DNA from: Anarhynchus alexandrinus
Taxonomy: Eukaryota; Chordata; Aves; Charadriiformes; Charadriidae
Length of the DNA stretch: 64,000 bases
Reading direction: 5' to 3'
Assembly: GCA_008711295.1 (NCBI GenBank)
Contig: VUYV01000003.1
Coordinates: 5,621,914 to 5,685,913 of the forward strand
Numbering within the stretch: position 1 is the stretch's first letter; each line of letters opens with the position of its first letter. This document shows positions 25,263 to 37,668 of this stretch, piece by piece. The notes under the pieces are model-generated. The model saw only the letters and a program-made list of their open reading frames with translations. It searched no databases and was not told where the DNA came from. Both the position numbers and the translations under genes were made by a program.

Positions 25263-28200
25263 CACTTCCTATCTTTTCTTTAATTGCATTACATACTATG
25301 CATTAAAAAATTATTTCTTTCTAAACCACCATTTTTGGAGCTTTCTTGTAAGTTGCAGAATACATCCAGCATTTCTTCTTTTTTCCTTAAGTTAGTAACA
25401 ACATTTTCCTTGAAGTAACCAAAGCCCAGTCTCGCTAGAATTTTGCACAGCAAGCACATAGTATGATCTGATCAAGATATGCCTCTCCTGTTCAGTCATG
25501 CTCAGCAAGTAGGCCTTAATGCCACTGGCTTTTTTTATCATGATCAGTCACTGAAAGTCAGGATAGTAACTTGCCTTTTGCAATTTCCTATTTGTTTAAA
25601 AGGCAAAAGTAGAAAGTTATTAAAATGATGCTTGATTGCTTTTGCAAAGATTCTTTTTGTTCATTTCCCTTTGTTTTATTTTCCTTCTCCTCCCACCACC
25701 TTTTAGCAAAACTTTGGATTTTTTCTTATAAATGACTTTTCATAAACTCTCCTACTCGCATGCAGAATGCAGTTAGCGTTCACTCAGGCATCCCTATTCA
25801 TGTTCAAATATTTGTGCTTCTGCAGATAGCATTTGCATGTAACACCTGCTGCAAGCCTTAGAAATTCAGAAGGCATTCTGATATGAGTGGGAGATGCATT
25901 TTTGTCTAGGCTTTTGCTCCAGTTGCCTTCTGCAGTTAAATAGCACTGACTGCATGAAAGAATCATGTAAAATTATAAATACCTATATTGTCTTATATCC
26001 AGGTTTATAAAGCCCAGTTTTCTTACAAGCACAAGATTTGTGCAGGAATTGAGAGAATTTTTAAACAGTGGTCATTACTGAGTTTTGGTTTTCAGTAAGA
26101 TCTTGCTGTATCTCCAGAATAGTTTGCAAAATTGGGAAAAGAAGGGCGAGGAGGAAGAAAACGACAACAGTTTTGTGTTTCTGTTTATCTCTGAAAATAG
26201 GTGCAAGATCCTATGTGTGTGTGTTACCCTTTAATAACAGAAAATTCTGAAGCAATAACTGTTTCTTCATGTGTCCTGTTACCGTCAGGCTTTGGACAGC
26301 CAACAGGAGACATCAGTGTGCCTTGTTTTATCTGCTGAACAAACTCATCCTCAGAGAAAGTTGTCAGTCCTGCTACTTTCTAGCTCTACTTCTCAATGCT
26401 TCTGCCAGTAGATGCCCTGCGACCAGTGTTGTGCAGCTTCAGGAACCATGTCCTGATGCCAAGGCATAAGCGAACGTCAGAATTAAGTTGTACAGTTCTT
26501 TCTGCAGCATTGTGGGTGACAACATTTTAAACTAGTGAATTTAGGTTATTACATTTTGTTTGGCAGATAAGTCGGGGAATGAAATCATCCTCATTGGCTG
26601 ATCCAATGATGAGAGGGTGTCTCTGCCCATGCTATGGAACTGCTGCTGAGATCAGCATCCTTGTAAAGCAGCAGCCAGGTGAGGGGAGAGCACAGATCCC
26701 TGCGAATGGGCTGCTGTCCAGAGGGGAGGACAGCTGTTTTGGAATGGTCACTTTTCACAAGTGTGAAAATGCTGAAAGCCTGAAGCATTTTTACCATGGA
26801 ACTGTACAAAACATATGGCAGAACTGTTTCTTTCCACATTTTATCTCCAAACTGCACCTCCAAACTGCTTTTTTGTATTTGGGAGAGAGGTACTCGTTAC
26901 TTATGCAACATAATTTTTCACAATAACAGCTGCAAGACAGCCTCTGAAGTGAAATACTCTATTCACACATTAACATTATTTAATATATGAAGATTTTTTT
27001 TATTGTTGAAATCACCCTGTCAAATTTAAAAAGACTTGGCAACTATTTTAGGTACAAGTTTAGTATGTAGTACTGATACAATTACATCCCTCATTTAAAA
27101 TTAATATTGTTTATCTAACTTAAAAACAAAACAAAACAAAACAAGAATTATTTATTTCATAAGCATTTGGTTGTATAACATGACCTTGTAAAAGTTTTAT
27201 ATTTTTGCTAATAGAAAATCACATTTGCTGCAAACATATTCAGTTTTATCTTGAGTTCATATTTTTACATAGCAAAGGACAAATGACAGACAATGTATTT
27301 TGCCCATCAAATTGACATATAAAAAATGGTACGCCTTTTTAAAAACTAGTATAGTTCTGTAGAGTTCTTAATAATCATAGAAAAAACGTAACACAAGACT
27401 TCTAAATATTTAATTAGCCCATTCTCAACTTTTGGAATAGAAATTAACATTTTAGATGAGGAAAATGACTTGGAAACAATTATTTTCAAAGGTCTGTCAT
27501 TAGCAATTCCTATCATTACCACCAATATTATTTATTAAATAAAGCTTTTTATCCCATTAGCGAAACTATTGCAAGTATTACACTTGCCTTTTTATCCGTA
27601 TTTTTCCTTACCATGAGAAACTAGTGTAATACTCAGCAATGAAACTTAATCCTGCTCTGATTTAAGTAAAATACAAGTTTTGTCACTGAGTTTAATCAGA
27701 GCAAGACTGACACATTGGTTGTAAATTTGTCTACTGAAAATGGAAAATTTCCTAAGAAAATGCCACTTTATTTTCTGACCTACTACTTAAATTTGTGAAA
27801 AGGTGAGCAGCTACTGTGTGCATATTGCCATACAACTGCAAGGGATATCGATTTCTTTGTAGTTCATATGCATCATTCTTTGTTTGAAGCTCATACAGTG
27901 AAATTGAGTGGATGTGACTGCATGTTTCTTGGATGTCAAAAGAAAAAGCAAAATGTCATTCATTGGGCAATTGGTTTCTACTGGTTACTTCAAAATCAAG
28001 TGGTCAGTTCGACCTTTTATGGTTTCTGCCCTGGCTTCTCTGCTAGTCTCTGATTATACATATTAGGCTGATAAGGTTGTTTGGTAACACTTCTGGAAAA
28101 CAGCCTTACACTTTCAGCCTGTTGACTCTGACTTACTGCTATGAATATCCAAAGGGACACCTCCCTCAGCCCTCAATCTTTCTGAAACCTGAGCTGTCAC

Positions 28201-28620
28201 TTCCCGTTGTAACACCTACAAAAATACTAATTTTTCTACTCCCGCTAAAGAAAACCAAAACAAATCATCACTACTTCATTCTTATTAATATTAAAGACCT
28301 CCTCTTTTTTTCATCCTTCTTAAGTGTGTTTGTTTGGATTAGATGTTTTCAATAAAAACAAACGTGAAAGATAGATAGAAAGGAAAAGGAAGATAGCTTC
28401 TATCTGGACAGGTGAAAAAGCATCCTGCACAAAAGTTAGGCTGTATTGTTACTGCTATATTGCAGTAAAATCTGAATAATATCTAATAATATTGCCAAAT
28501 AGCATACACATTGCTAGCTTTCTAATACGTACAAGCAGTCATAATATACACAGCAACAGAAGTTTAGATATCAGCGATTTAGTACAATCATTTTTTTTCT
28601 GAGCTGTATAAAAAAAAATT
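25263..28620. other. AT-rich unique stretch without recognised gene
   Basis: No recognisable gene. The longest frame is 115 codons at 26579-26926 (+), with no domain I recognise and no splice or retrogene context. An (AAAAC)4 tract lies at 27123-27142. Otherwise I see nothing to annotate. Confidence 0.5.
27123..27142 (+). repeat. (AAAAC)4 microsatellite
   Basis: Four perfect AAAAC units. Confidence 0.9.
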
Positions 28621-28768
28621 TCCCCAAAGTGTTCTGCTGACCCTGCCCCCCAACCCCCTCCCTAAAAAGTATCGGTAAGGCATCTCTAACGTTTCATACA
28701 CTTTTTAAGAAAGCGTCTGCTCTTTTGCTGTCAGCAATTTCAATGCTAAAGAAAGTGAATCTACTCAC

Positions 28769-28875
28769 CGTGTCTCAGTGTGAGCTTAGCTCTGTCCGTC
28801 CAGCGCTGTTTCTTTACCTGCTTCTTCCCTTCTGCCTGTTACTGTATCTCCAGCGCTGTATGTACTTGCATCTAA
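28769..28875 (-). ncRNA. candidate non-coding first exon
   Basis: Inferred transcript start near 28875, about 30 bp below the TATA-like element. The exon would end at 28769 with donor CACG|GTGAGTAG on the minus strand (GTGAGT is the complement of 28763-28768). The candidate holds only short upstream-ORF-like frames, for example ATGCAAGTA... closing after 10 codons, so it would be a 5'UTR or lncRNA exon. It contains two copies of an 11-bp motif (28799-28809 and 28849-28859). No downstream exon has been identified within the window. Confidence 0.3.
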
Positions 28876-28894
28876 CTAGGGCTCCCTCTCTCCC

Positions 28895-28960
28895 AGCATC
28901 ACTTTTAAGTCAGGCAGGCGGGGAGCTGAAGCCAAAGGGACTCTCTATCTGATTGGTTTC
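28895..28960 (-). promoter_or_regulatory. candidate host core promoter (CCAAT + TATA-like), minus strand
   Basis: On the minus strand a near-perfect NF-Y site (AACCAATCAG; ATTGG on plus at 28952-28956) is followed about 49 bp downstream by TTAAAA in ACTTAAAAGT (28901-28910), the usual spacing for a CCAAT-TATA promoter. The surrounding 28650-29110 is unusually rich in CpG for this AT-rich window, with around 16 CpG by eye. A strong splice donor lies about 135 bp further downstream. Initiation would be expected near 28875. No repeat is recognised here, which argues for a host promoter. Confidence 0.45.
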
Positions 28961-28969
28961 CATTCGGTG

Positions 28970-31900
28970 CCCCTGATTAATAAGAAACGTCCCTCACTGA
29001 GAGAGATGTTGCTACTGATAGAGCCGCAGTGCTCAACATGAGAAGGTTTGGGGCTGATGCGGGGACCGGGAACAGAACGACGGCTATGCCAGCCATACAG
29101 TGATTTGCAAGTGAATGCAGTGGGAGGGCTCAGAGAGGAGGGCTTTGTTAAGGACCCTCTTATTAACTGAGGCTTAAATACAGAGACTCGTGCTACCAGC
29201 TCAGTTTAATCTGTTTTCAGTTCTAATAATAAAGGTAAAGGCATGGCTATAACCTGTGAATTAGGTGGAGAAAAAATTTACTTTAATTATCTACACTAGC
29301 AATACAGTGCCATTTGTGTGCACATTCTCATTGAAGAATGCAAAATTATGCTGTAACACTACCATGACAAATGATTTTAAGTTGAAAGAAGGCAAGGTGT
29401 GGGACATTTCCCCCTGTACGCAATAGGTTTACAGCACTAGTGTGGCTTGCAGCTATTGCTAATGATAAGCTTGTCACTGTACCTGAAAGTGGCCATAATA
29501 CAAAGTTGTAAAGTTTCAGGAGTTGTGGCTGATAACGTTCAGGTTATTCACAGAAATGTATGGTTTTGCCAGCAAGAGTAATGTTTCTTGGTGCAGCCTG
29601 TTTGGGTACAACTAATCACTGCTTCCTACCATGTCACCAGATGTTCAATATTACAGAATATTGTGGTTTGCTTGAATTAGCATCTTCAACTGAAGAATAA
29701 GATGTTGCCTATTAAAATGGGAGAACTGGAGTATCCTAAGATCTGGTTTTGGATCTCCTATTTGTGCATTTTTGTGGGTTTCTGGATACTAATGTCTATT
29801 TCAGTCACTGATCTAAGATAAACGTTTGCTACGGGACTTCTAGGAACTGATACTTTGCAATCACTTTCTGTACCAACAAACCCTGAAGACAGATTTCATC
29901 AGATGTCTGTTGTGGACATCAACATGAAATGCTGCAAAGTGTAGTCTCTGGGTTTGTGGCACAATTAATTTAGTATCAAAATTTCCTGTTAGAAAGATGG
30001 ATCATGAGGCTAGTTTCTAATTATGAAATATCATTAGGGCTATGGGTTCGGTAATTGAGGTGAAAGGAGAAATCTGTTTATTCTGGTGGAAAAACTTTAT
30101 TATAACAAAAGGAATGTTTACATCAAATAGCCAATTGAGAAACCTAAGTAAATTATTCCTTTTTCTTTATGCTCTAATTATTGCTTTAATACTATCATTG
30201 ATGAGCTCAGCAGGCTCGTATTCACAGTACGCTGTTTCTAATGAGAACCATTTCACCATTAGATCCCATTTAAAATGATTAAGGGATTGATGCAATTCAT
30301 ATAGACATCAGTCAGAGCCTTTCCATTGATTTCAGTGGCAGTTAAATTGGGCCCTGAACGAACTAAGTCTTCTCTGAGAATGCTATACATCCATTAAAAC
30401 CATATTTGCATATGTGTAACTGACTGCAGAATTTGGTCTAATATTTGGAAAATCAAAAAGGAAAATCCAGACCCAGAACAAAATCAATTACTGTACCTCA
30501 GCTAAAATGAATAAAACAAAGTTTTATTCAGTATTTTCATCCCACAGTCAGTCCACTTTAGCAGTGGAACTACTGGAAACAAATATTTAGTATAATTTTT
30601 GTCTCAGTAATTACATGGGAGCGTAAAAAGAAAAGCTACATACAAGTGTATATCTCTGATGCCCTGTGGTCCCAGTGCAGCCTTGTATCTTGGGGATCCT
30701 AAAAGATATTTTCTTAATAGGAAGATGTCTGGATGATAAAAAGACATGAGTAATGGCTCTACTTCTTTCACTGTATTGGCTTTTTTTCACTCTTTTGGCT
30801 GCTCTTTGGGAACATCATGGCTACTCTAATCAATATTAGGAGACCATCCAGGTACAGAGAAATCTCTGAAACTGGAGACATGTACAAAGCATCTGTGCAC
30901 AATACCTCCTTGAACGTTAGAAAGCATTTTTCAGTGGCAGCTGGGGGACTGGCCTCTGCTTTAAAGACAGGCATAGATCCATTCAATACCAGGCAGAGGA
31001 CACTCAGATAAATGGGAATGGTTCCATTTCTGTTTATGTCATCTACAAGTTTGTAGTAAAACAAACCACATTATTTATATTAGACAGCATAATGCCTGCT
31101 CTCTCACATATATTTTTCATGGTGTTGTAAATATGGCACAGTAACTACTACAGGGGGAAAAAATTGGAATTACGTGCTCTACATTCACAAAAAAGAGGCA
31201 CTTCTAATGCGAACAGTGTTGCATGATGGGGGCAAAAAGTTTTGCGATATACACTGTAAATGGAATATACATCAAAAGTAGGCCAAAAAGGAAAAATCGT
31301 AGGTGTGACAGCAAATAGGGAGAGAAGGGTGGAAATCTGAAGCTGTGCTCTAACACACAGAAGGCTACTCCGTATAGTGGAGGAAAACAAAATGCTGCTT
31401 CTGAAAAAGAGTGGGCAGTGGAAAGAGATATGGAAAAAAAAAGAAATTGCACCAAAAGGGTAAGGTGGGATTTTTTTTATTGCAAGGCAGGTTGTACTTC
31501 AGTTTTATGTTTTATGAAGTCTTTTTTGGAATCAGGTCTCTTCTCTTTTGACCCCTATTCATCTTCCTTTCTTTACCTTCCTAAAGATTTGTCTGCTAGC
31601 ATCCATGGGAAGCAGTGATTACATACCCTATCTTCGTTGAAATTCTCAACATTTCCTTATTTCACAGAGGCTAAGACTGCCAGCAGTGCATGGCTCTTTG
31701 CCATGTTAAATCATTCTGAGTTCAATCACTGTTTCCCATCATTTTTTCTTTTCCTGACATGTTTACACTTAACTTGTTTAAGCAAAACTAAATGGAAATA
31801 AAACTTCAGAAGAGGAAAGGAATAATCTATTTTTATCCCTAGGTTTTTCAACCTGTGTCCAGTCAGCAGATGATGTCTAGAAATTGGCCAGTGGGACTTT

Positions 31901-32049
31901 CATATCTCATGCAATCTCTTCCCATACTTCTGATGAGCCAAGGTAGGCTGGAATTCACACAAATCTGTGTTTCCAGATATGTCCTAGGGTCTTATTATGG
32001 TTTGAAGAACCTACAATAATTTCTTGTCATTTTGACAATTATTCTATCA
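28970..32049. other. unique stretch, CpG-richer at its left end
   Basis: The left end (to about 29110) belongs to the CpG-rich promoter block. A 21-codon plus-strand frame starts at the ATG at 29038 in a fair Kozak context (A at -3) and closes at 29103. A fragment near 30316-30360 resembles an ancient sauropsid repeat (CCATTGATTTCAGTGG). A purine-rich segment lies at 31150-31480. No gene recognised. Confidence 0.45.
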
Positions 32050-32540
32050 CCTGATGACCCCCCCTCAACCGGGAAGGGGAATTCAGAAAAAACAAGGAAA
32101 CCTGAGGGCTGAAATATAAACAAATTTAATAGAAGAAGACTAGATGATTAACATTAATAGCACTAAAGAACAAATATTGATCCCAGTGCCAAAACGAAAT
32201 ATACAAGGATTATACTCAGCCAATTCTATCAGTCGGAAGCTGTGCACTCCCAACAGTGGACAGCAAATGTGGGACACTGCGAGCGCTACAGCTTTGGGAG
32301 GAAGGGAAGGCCTTGGGGGTCTGGCACCGGAGCAAGAAGTTCTCAGGATCGCAGCCATCAAGGAAGAGAGAAAAATCCTCAGCAAACTTTCTAATTTATA
32401 TCGGATGTGACGTTCATGGTAGGAAATAATCCTGTTGGCCAGCTTGGGTCAAGTGCCCGGGTCTTGCTGCTCCTCATCCCTGCACCTGGCAAGCTTGAAA
32501 ACACTGAGACCTTTAAACCCACACGCCATAGCTGTCTATA
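32050..32540 (-). mobile_element. partial avian ERV LTR (copy 1)
   Basis: It resembles the LTRs at 48437 and 61529 in block order: on plus, a TGATGACCCCCC edge, a GAGGGCTGAAATATAAACAAATTTAATAG block (complement of the poly(A)-side region), then AATTTATA (32393-32400, TATA on minus) beside TGACGT (32408-32413), then TGTTGGCCAGCTTGG. Transcription sense is minus. The sense-5' portion seems cut off near 32540, and no target duplication was found. No gag, pol or env sequence adjoins it. Confidence 0.65.
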
Positions 32541-34303
32541 GATTAATTTTTTTCTGAAATTCAGACACTAGAGTCTTCTAAAAATGCAGTTTTCCCTAGC
32601 ATAAGAAGACACCTTACTGAAAAGTAGAATTACTGGAAGAGAAATTAATACTGTGTCGCTCAAACCAGGACAAGTCTGTAAGGAAAAATTGGTTTGGGGT
32701 TTGGTAGTAACAACTTCCCTTCAATGTGCCACTTATATGAGTTTTTTCCATTGTCAGAAATGTTAAATATTTATTTAATCTTCTCAGATAAGAGGCTGTA
32801 TGTGACGTCAAAAAAGAACAGAGCTGAAGAGAATGGAACAATCAGGAAGCACATAAATAAGAAAAGCTCCCCGAGATTCACAAGAACAAAGCTAACAGTT
32901 GTGCAACTTCAGCTCTGTTCATTTTCACCGGAGCCTTTAAGATTCTGAAACATAAAGAAACTGGATCAAATAATTACCACTAGTTGAAAAACTAGTTCTA
33001 AACACATCTGTATTTTCACTTAGTCAGTCACTTCAAAAGAATGTTATTAGCTTCTTTTCCAGCTTTTCTCCAAGCTTTCTTCTTTCTTTCTGTGAAAGAC
33101 TTTAAATGATTCATTTGTTAAAGATTATGATGAAGTGTATGACTTTGAAAGATTGTCAGAACATTACTAAATCAGACCTGACAAGCACTCGATTTTGGCT
33201 GCCCCCCTTTGATATGCATAGGATAGGGCATAAGAGAAAGAATAAGAAATCTTCTGCTCCTTTCCCACTTTAGAACCTTTTCCTTTGGTACAATTATGCA
33301 AGGATCAGCCACAGTCTTGTCTGAAGGAGAATTACATTTCTGTATATGGCTCCAGGTTCCCAAAAAAGACGTGAGAGAAGGGAAGACGTGTGTGTGGGAG
33401 GGGAGAAGAACATGCAACATGACCAAAACAAGGTAAGAACAATTAGACATTGCTAAACTTTGAGCTGTTTAAAATAAAGCAAATCTAAAACACATATGTA
33501 AGGCAACCCTGTGCCACACAGATCACTGGATTAGGCTAACATGTCTCTAGACTTATTTGTGTTTCTGTATTTGAGATATACAGTAGTAAAATCTTTGGTT
33601 AAGAACATATGCAATAATCAGTTTCATAGCTTAATCTGTGCACTCTGTTTACAGTATTTTAAAGTAAATTAAATCCCTAAATTTCAATTTTTCCCAGCTT
33701 GGTAAAAACCCAGTGATTTTTCTTTTTTAGGTAGTTGGCACAAAATTATTGGAGCTATTTGCATACACACACACTCTCATATGCATAGTTACACACACAT
33801 CTTCTCCATTTATTTCTATAAGAAAGATTGTTTAAGTCAACATTCAAAAAGAATATTAAATCAACTTGATTTCATGGGTTAAATAAGTAGAAAAACATTT
33901 TTATAAATACCTAGCAGTTTAAAATGTACTAATTTGTTATGAATTAATATTTTTTCATCCCTAGATCAGTGGTATTGATCACTTCTATCCTGCTTTCTTT
34001 CCTTGGTCTGCAGGCATACTGTTTTTAAATATTAAAATAAGATAAATCTGGGTTAGATTTTGCTGAACTGAAGTTTTAAAACATCAGGCCAGATTTACAG
34101 CAGCAAGGCTTTACTGTTTTCTTAGCACTTAATCAGTCCAAAGTTGGTGAAGATTTTGAAAGTACATAGTAACCAATGTAACTATGTATAAAAATGAAAA
34201 TGTTCTAATTTTCAATCAATTTACCAACATGATCATAGAAGTATGATTTATTGCATACACAAAAATTAAAATGCAGTATACTTAAGTTGAAACAACAAAT
34301 ATT
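32541..34303. other. AT-rich unique stretch
   Basis: No gene recognised. There are small CA-rich tracts near 33767-33801. Nothing else supported. Confidence 0.5.
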
Positions 34304-34765
34304 GGAATCACAGAATCATAGAATGGTTTAGCTCGGAAGGGACCTTTAAGATCATCAAGTCCAACCACTAACGTAACTTGAGAAAACCACTTCTAAACCA
34401 TGTCCCCAAGTACCATGACTACCCTTTTTTTCAATACCTCCAGGGATGGCGAATCCACCACCACCCTGGGCAGCCTATTCCAATGTTTAATAACCCTTTC
34501 AGTGAAAAAAAATTCCTAATATCCAATCTAAACCTTGCCTGGCATAACTTGAACCCATTTCCTCTCGTTCTATCACTTCTGACCAGGGAGAAGAGGCCAG
34601 GCCCCACCTCTCTACAACCTCCTTTCAGGTAGTTGTAGAGAGTGATAAGGTGTCCCCTCAGCCTTCTCTTCTCCAGGCTAAACAACCCCAGTTCCCTCAG
34701 TCATTCCTCATAAGACTTGTCTTCCAAACCCCTCACCAGCTTCATTGCCCTAATGATGTCCCGAC

Positions 34766-35597
34766 AAAGATGTTAAATAGCACCAGTCCCAGTACTGACT
34801 CCTGAGGAATGCCACTCATCACTGGATTCCACTTGGACATCAAGCCATTGACTGCAACACTTTAAGTGAGCCAGTTCCTTTGATGGATGGCTTGGTCCAT
34901 CCATCAAATCTGTTTCTCTCCAATTTAGAGACCAGGATGTCATGCAGGACAGTGTCAAATACTTCTCATAAGTCCACGGAGATGACATCAGTTGCTCTCC
35001 CCTCATCCACCAATGCTGTAACCCTGTCACAGAAGGTCACCAAATTTGTCAGGCATGACTTGCGCTTGATGAAGCCATGTTGGCTGTCACTAATCACATC
35101 CTTATTTTCCATGTGCCTTAGCAGAGTTTCCAGGAGGATCTGCTCCATGATCTTGCCAGGCACAGAGGTGAGACTCACTGGCCTGTAGTTCCCCAGGTCT
35201 TCCTTTTTTCCCTTTTTGAAAATGGGGATTACGTTTACCCTTTTTCAGACAGTGGGAACTTCACCAGACTACCATAACTTTTCAAATATAATGGAAAGCA
35301 GCTTAGCAACTTGATCCATCAGTTCCCTCAGAACCTGCAGATGGATTTCATCAGGTCCATTGGGCTTGTGTACCTTCAGGTTTCTTAGGTGATCTTGTAC
35401 TTGATCTTCACCTACAATGGGCGGTTCATCATTCTCACAGTCCCTGCCTTTGCATGACTTGGATGGTGTTAGAACCCTTGTGGGTGAAGACTGAGGCAAA
35501 AAAGTCATTAAGTACCTCAGCCTTCTCCATATCCTGGATGACCAGGTCTCCCATTTCCCTCCGGAGAGGCCCCACATCTTCCCTAGTCTTCCTTTTA
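34766..35597 (-). pseudogene. CR1 ORF2 RT N-terminal half remnant (copy D)
   Basis: Continues copy D ORF2 in several frames: NGPDEIHLQVLRELMDQVAK (35269-35607 frame), then [21 protein letters not shown] and [15 protein letters not shown] (34966-35178), then a frameshifted stretch covering the motif A region and the motif B region ([18 protein letters not shown] when read in frame). The sequence then jumps to the thumb segment at the deletion, so the FADD catalytic box is absent. A further thumb/C-terminal piece lies at 34431-34685 ([24 protein letters not shown]). Confidence 0.85.
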
Positions 35598-36959
35598 TCA
35601 CTGACATTTAAAGAAGTTTTTCTTGTTGCCCTTGATGTCCCTGGCCAGATTTAATTCTATCTGGACTTTAGCTTGCCTAACCTGTTTCCTGGCTGTTTGG
35701 ACAGTTTCTTTGTCTTCCTCCCAGGCTACCTGTCCTTGCTTCCAGCCTCTGTAGGCCTCCTTTTTGCTTTGGAGTGTGTCCAGGAGCTCCTTGTTCATCC
35801 ATGCAGGCCTCCTGGCTTTTTTGCCTGACTTCTTTGTTGAGATACTTTTCTCATGAGCTTGGAGGAGGTGATCCTTGAATACTATCCAGCTTCCTTGAGC
35901 CCCTCTCCCCTCCAGTGCTTTATCCCATGGAACCCTACCAAGCAGATTCCTCAAGAGGCCAAAGTCTGCTCTCCTGAAGTTCAGGGTAATGAGTTTGCTG
36001 CACATCCTCCTCGCTGTCCTAAGGATCTTGAACTCTACCATTTCATGATCCCTGCCATCAAGGCTGCCCTTGAGCTTGACATTCCCTACTAACCCCTCTT
36101 TGTTGGTAAGGACAAGGTCCAGTATGTCTCCTCTCCTTGTTGGCTCCTCTTCCACTTGGAGAAGGAAGTTGTCATTAACACATTCCACGAACTTCCTGGA
36201 TTGCTTGTGCCCCACTGTATTGTCCCTCCAACAGATATTGGGGTGGTTGAAGTTCCCCATGAGGACAATGGTTTATGAATGCAATGCCACTCCTATCTGT
36301 CTATAGAGGGCCTAATCCACTCCGTTTTCCTGGTTGGGTGGCCTGTAGCAGACCCTCACTGTAATGACACCTGCCCCTGAGTTCTCTTTAATCCTGACCC
36401 ATAAGCTCTCGGTCGGCAATTCATCCGTCCCCAGGAGGAGCTCCATATACTCCAACTGGTCATTGATGTAGAGGGAAACACCCCCACCTACTTTCCCCTG
36501 CCTGTCCTTCCTAAAAAGCTTGTATCCTTCCATTCCAACACTCCAGTTATAGGAAACATCCCACCATGTCTGGGTGATGCCAGTAAAAGCATAGCCATGG
36601 AGGCATGCGCACATCTCTAACTCCTCTTGTTTGTTCACCATGCTACTTGCATTTGCATAGAGGCACTTAAGTTGAGTCCCGGCTGAAGCTGACTCACTGG
36701 CTGGAGTGGCTGCAAATCCTTTGTACTTCTCTCCAGGTGGCATTCTTTTGAGGTGTTTTACCTGTGTATCCCTGTTGGCTCCTGTTACCTCAGGAGCCCC
36801 TGTCTTGTCTCTATAAGACTTTGAGTGTGCTGCGATGTACCCAGCACATCTAAGAGTCACAGGCTGAGGGCCCTCATTAGCATCTGATCCTTCTAACCTT
36901 GATGTATTGTCCCTTGGCTTGTCACAGGCAAGCCTGATAATATCCCGCTCTCTCATCAA
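35598..36959 (-). pseudogene. CR1 ORF2 endonuclease remnant
   Basis: The N-terminal APE-type endonuclease of CR1 ORF2, which nicks target DNA. Readable motifs in order are LYANASSMVNKQEELEM, GITQTWWD (Gln codon 36570-36572; the family has Glu), RKDRQGKVGGGVSLYIND, a short break near 36261-36311, then [10 protein letters not shown] from 36257 (the family has GDFN), DLVLTN, and RDHEMVEFK with the catalytic Asp-His retained. It then runs into the linker region ([14 protein letters not shown], ending near KNFFKCQ). Two catalytic acidic positions are substituted (E to Q, D to N), so cleavage would be lost even without the frame breaks. Confidence 0.88.
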
Positions 36960-36977
36960 GTCTAGTTTAAAACTCAG

Positions 36978-37668
36978 TCAATGATCCCCTCTAGCTTGTG
37001 AGCAAAGACCTTCTTCCCCCTTTGAGAAAGAAATCCCATCTGATGCCAACAAGCTTGGTGCCATGTAGGCCATCCCATTGTCAAAAAACCTAAAATTGTG
37101 GCAGTGACACCATCCACGGAGCCATGTATTAACAGACTGAGTGCATCTGTTACTTCCAGTGTCACTGTCTGTAGCAGGAAGGAGAGAAGAAAAAATAACC
37201 TGAGCCCCAGATTTCCTTACCAACCATCTCAAGGCCTTGAAGTCTCTTTTAATCACCTACGTGTTGCCACTTCATCACCACCCACATGGAAGAGCAGCAG
37301 TGGGTAATAGTCCGAGGACTGTACCAGGCTAGGAAGTTTCCTAGTGATGTTCCTAACCCCAGGGAGGGAGCAGACTTGCCTAAGAGGAGGGTCTGTCCAG
37401 CATATTGGACCCTCTGTTTCCCTCAGAAGGGAGTTGCCTACAACTGTAACCCATATTTTCTTCCTCGGGAAGGTGGTCTTTAGATGGGGGAAGAGGACCC
37501 TGTCAACTCTGGTGTAGTCGGACCTTTATCCACATCATCCATTGACTGGCCTTCCACATCCAGAGCCTCATACCTATTGTACAGAGGCACCTGGGTGGGT
37601 GAGGCAGGCAAGGAGGGTGTTTGCTTGCCTCTCCTAGCATGGACTTGCCTCCATTCACAGCTCTCCAT
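36978..37668 (-). pseudogene. CR1 ORF1 esterase-domain remnant
   Basis: The first ORF of CR1 encodes an SGNH-type esterase. The N-terminal piece (37480-37668) reads VPLYNRYEALDVEGQS. The esterase follows: the GDS box reads VVGNSLLRETEGP (Asn 37433-37435, Ser 37430-37432; D to N), then DYYPLLLFHVGGDEVATR for the third block. A stop/frameshift lies near 37257. The C-terminal piece (36978-37256) reads KRDFKALRWLVRKSGAQV... and ends with ASDGISFS where the family has DGIHLS, so the catalytic His is lost. Not functional. Confidence 0.85.

Noticed and set aside
26579..26926. 115-codon plus frame, the longest outside repeats
   Set aside because: No domain, no splice or promoter context, mixed composition; expected by chance in 64 kb.
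29000..29040. Possible RE1/NRSF half site (TTGAGCAC..CGG on minus)
   Set aside because: Only the left half matches and the second half is absent at the right spacing.
31340..31475. Purine-rich plus segment open in two frames, with donor AGG|GTAAGG
   Set aside because: Lys/Glu-rich frames arise from purine bias; no convincing acceptor.
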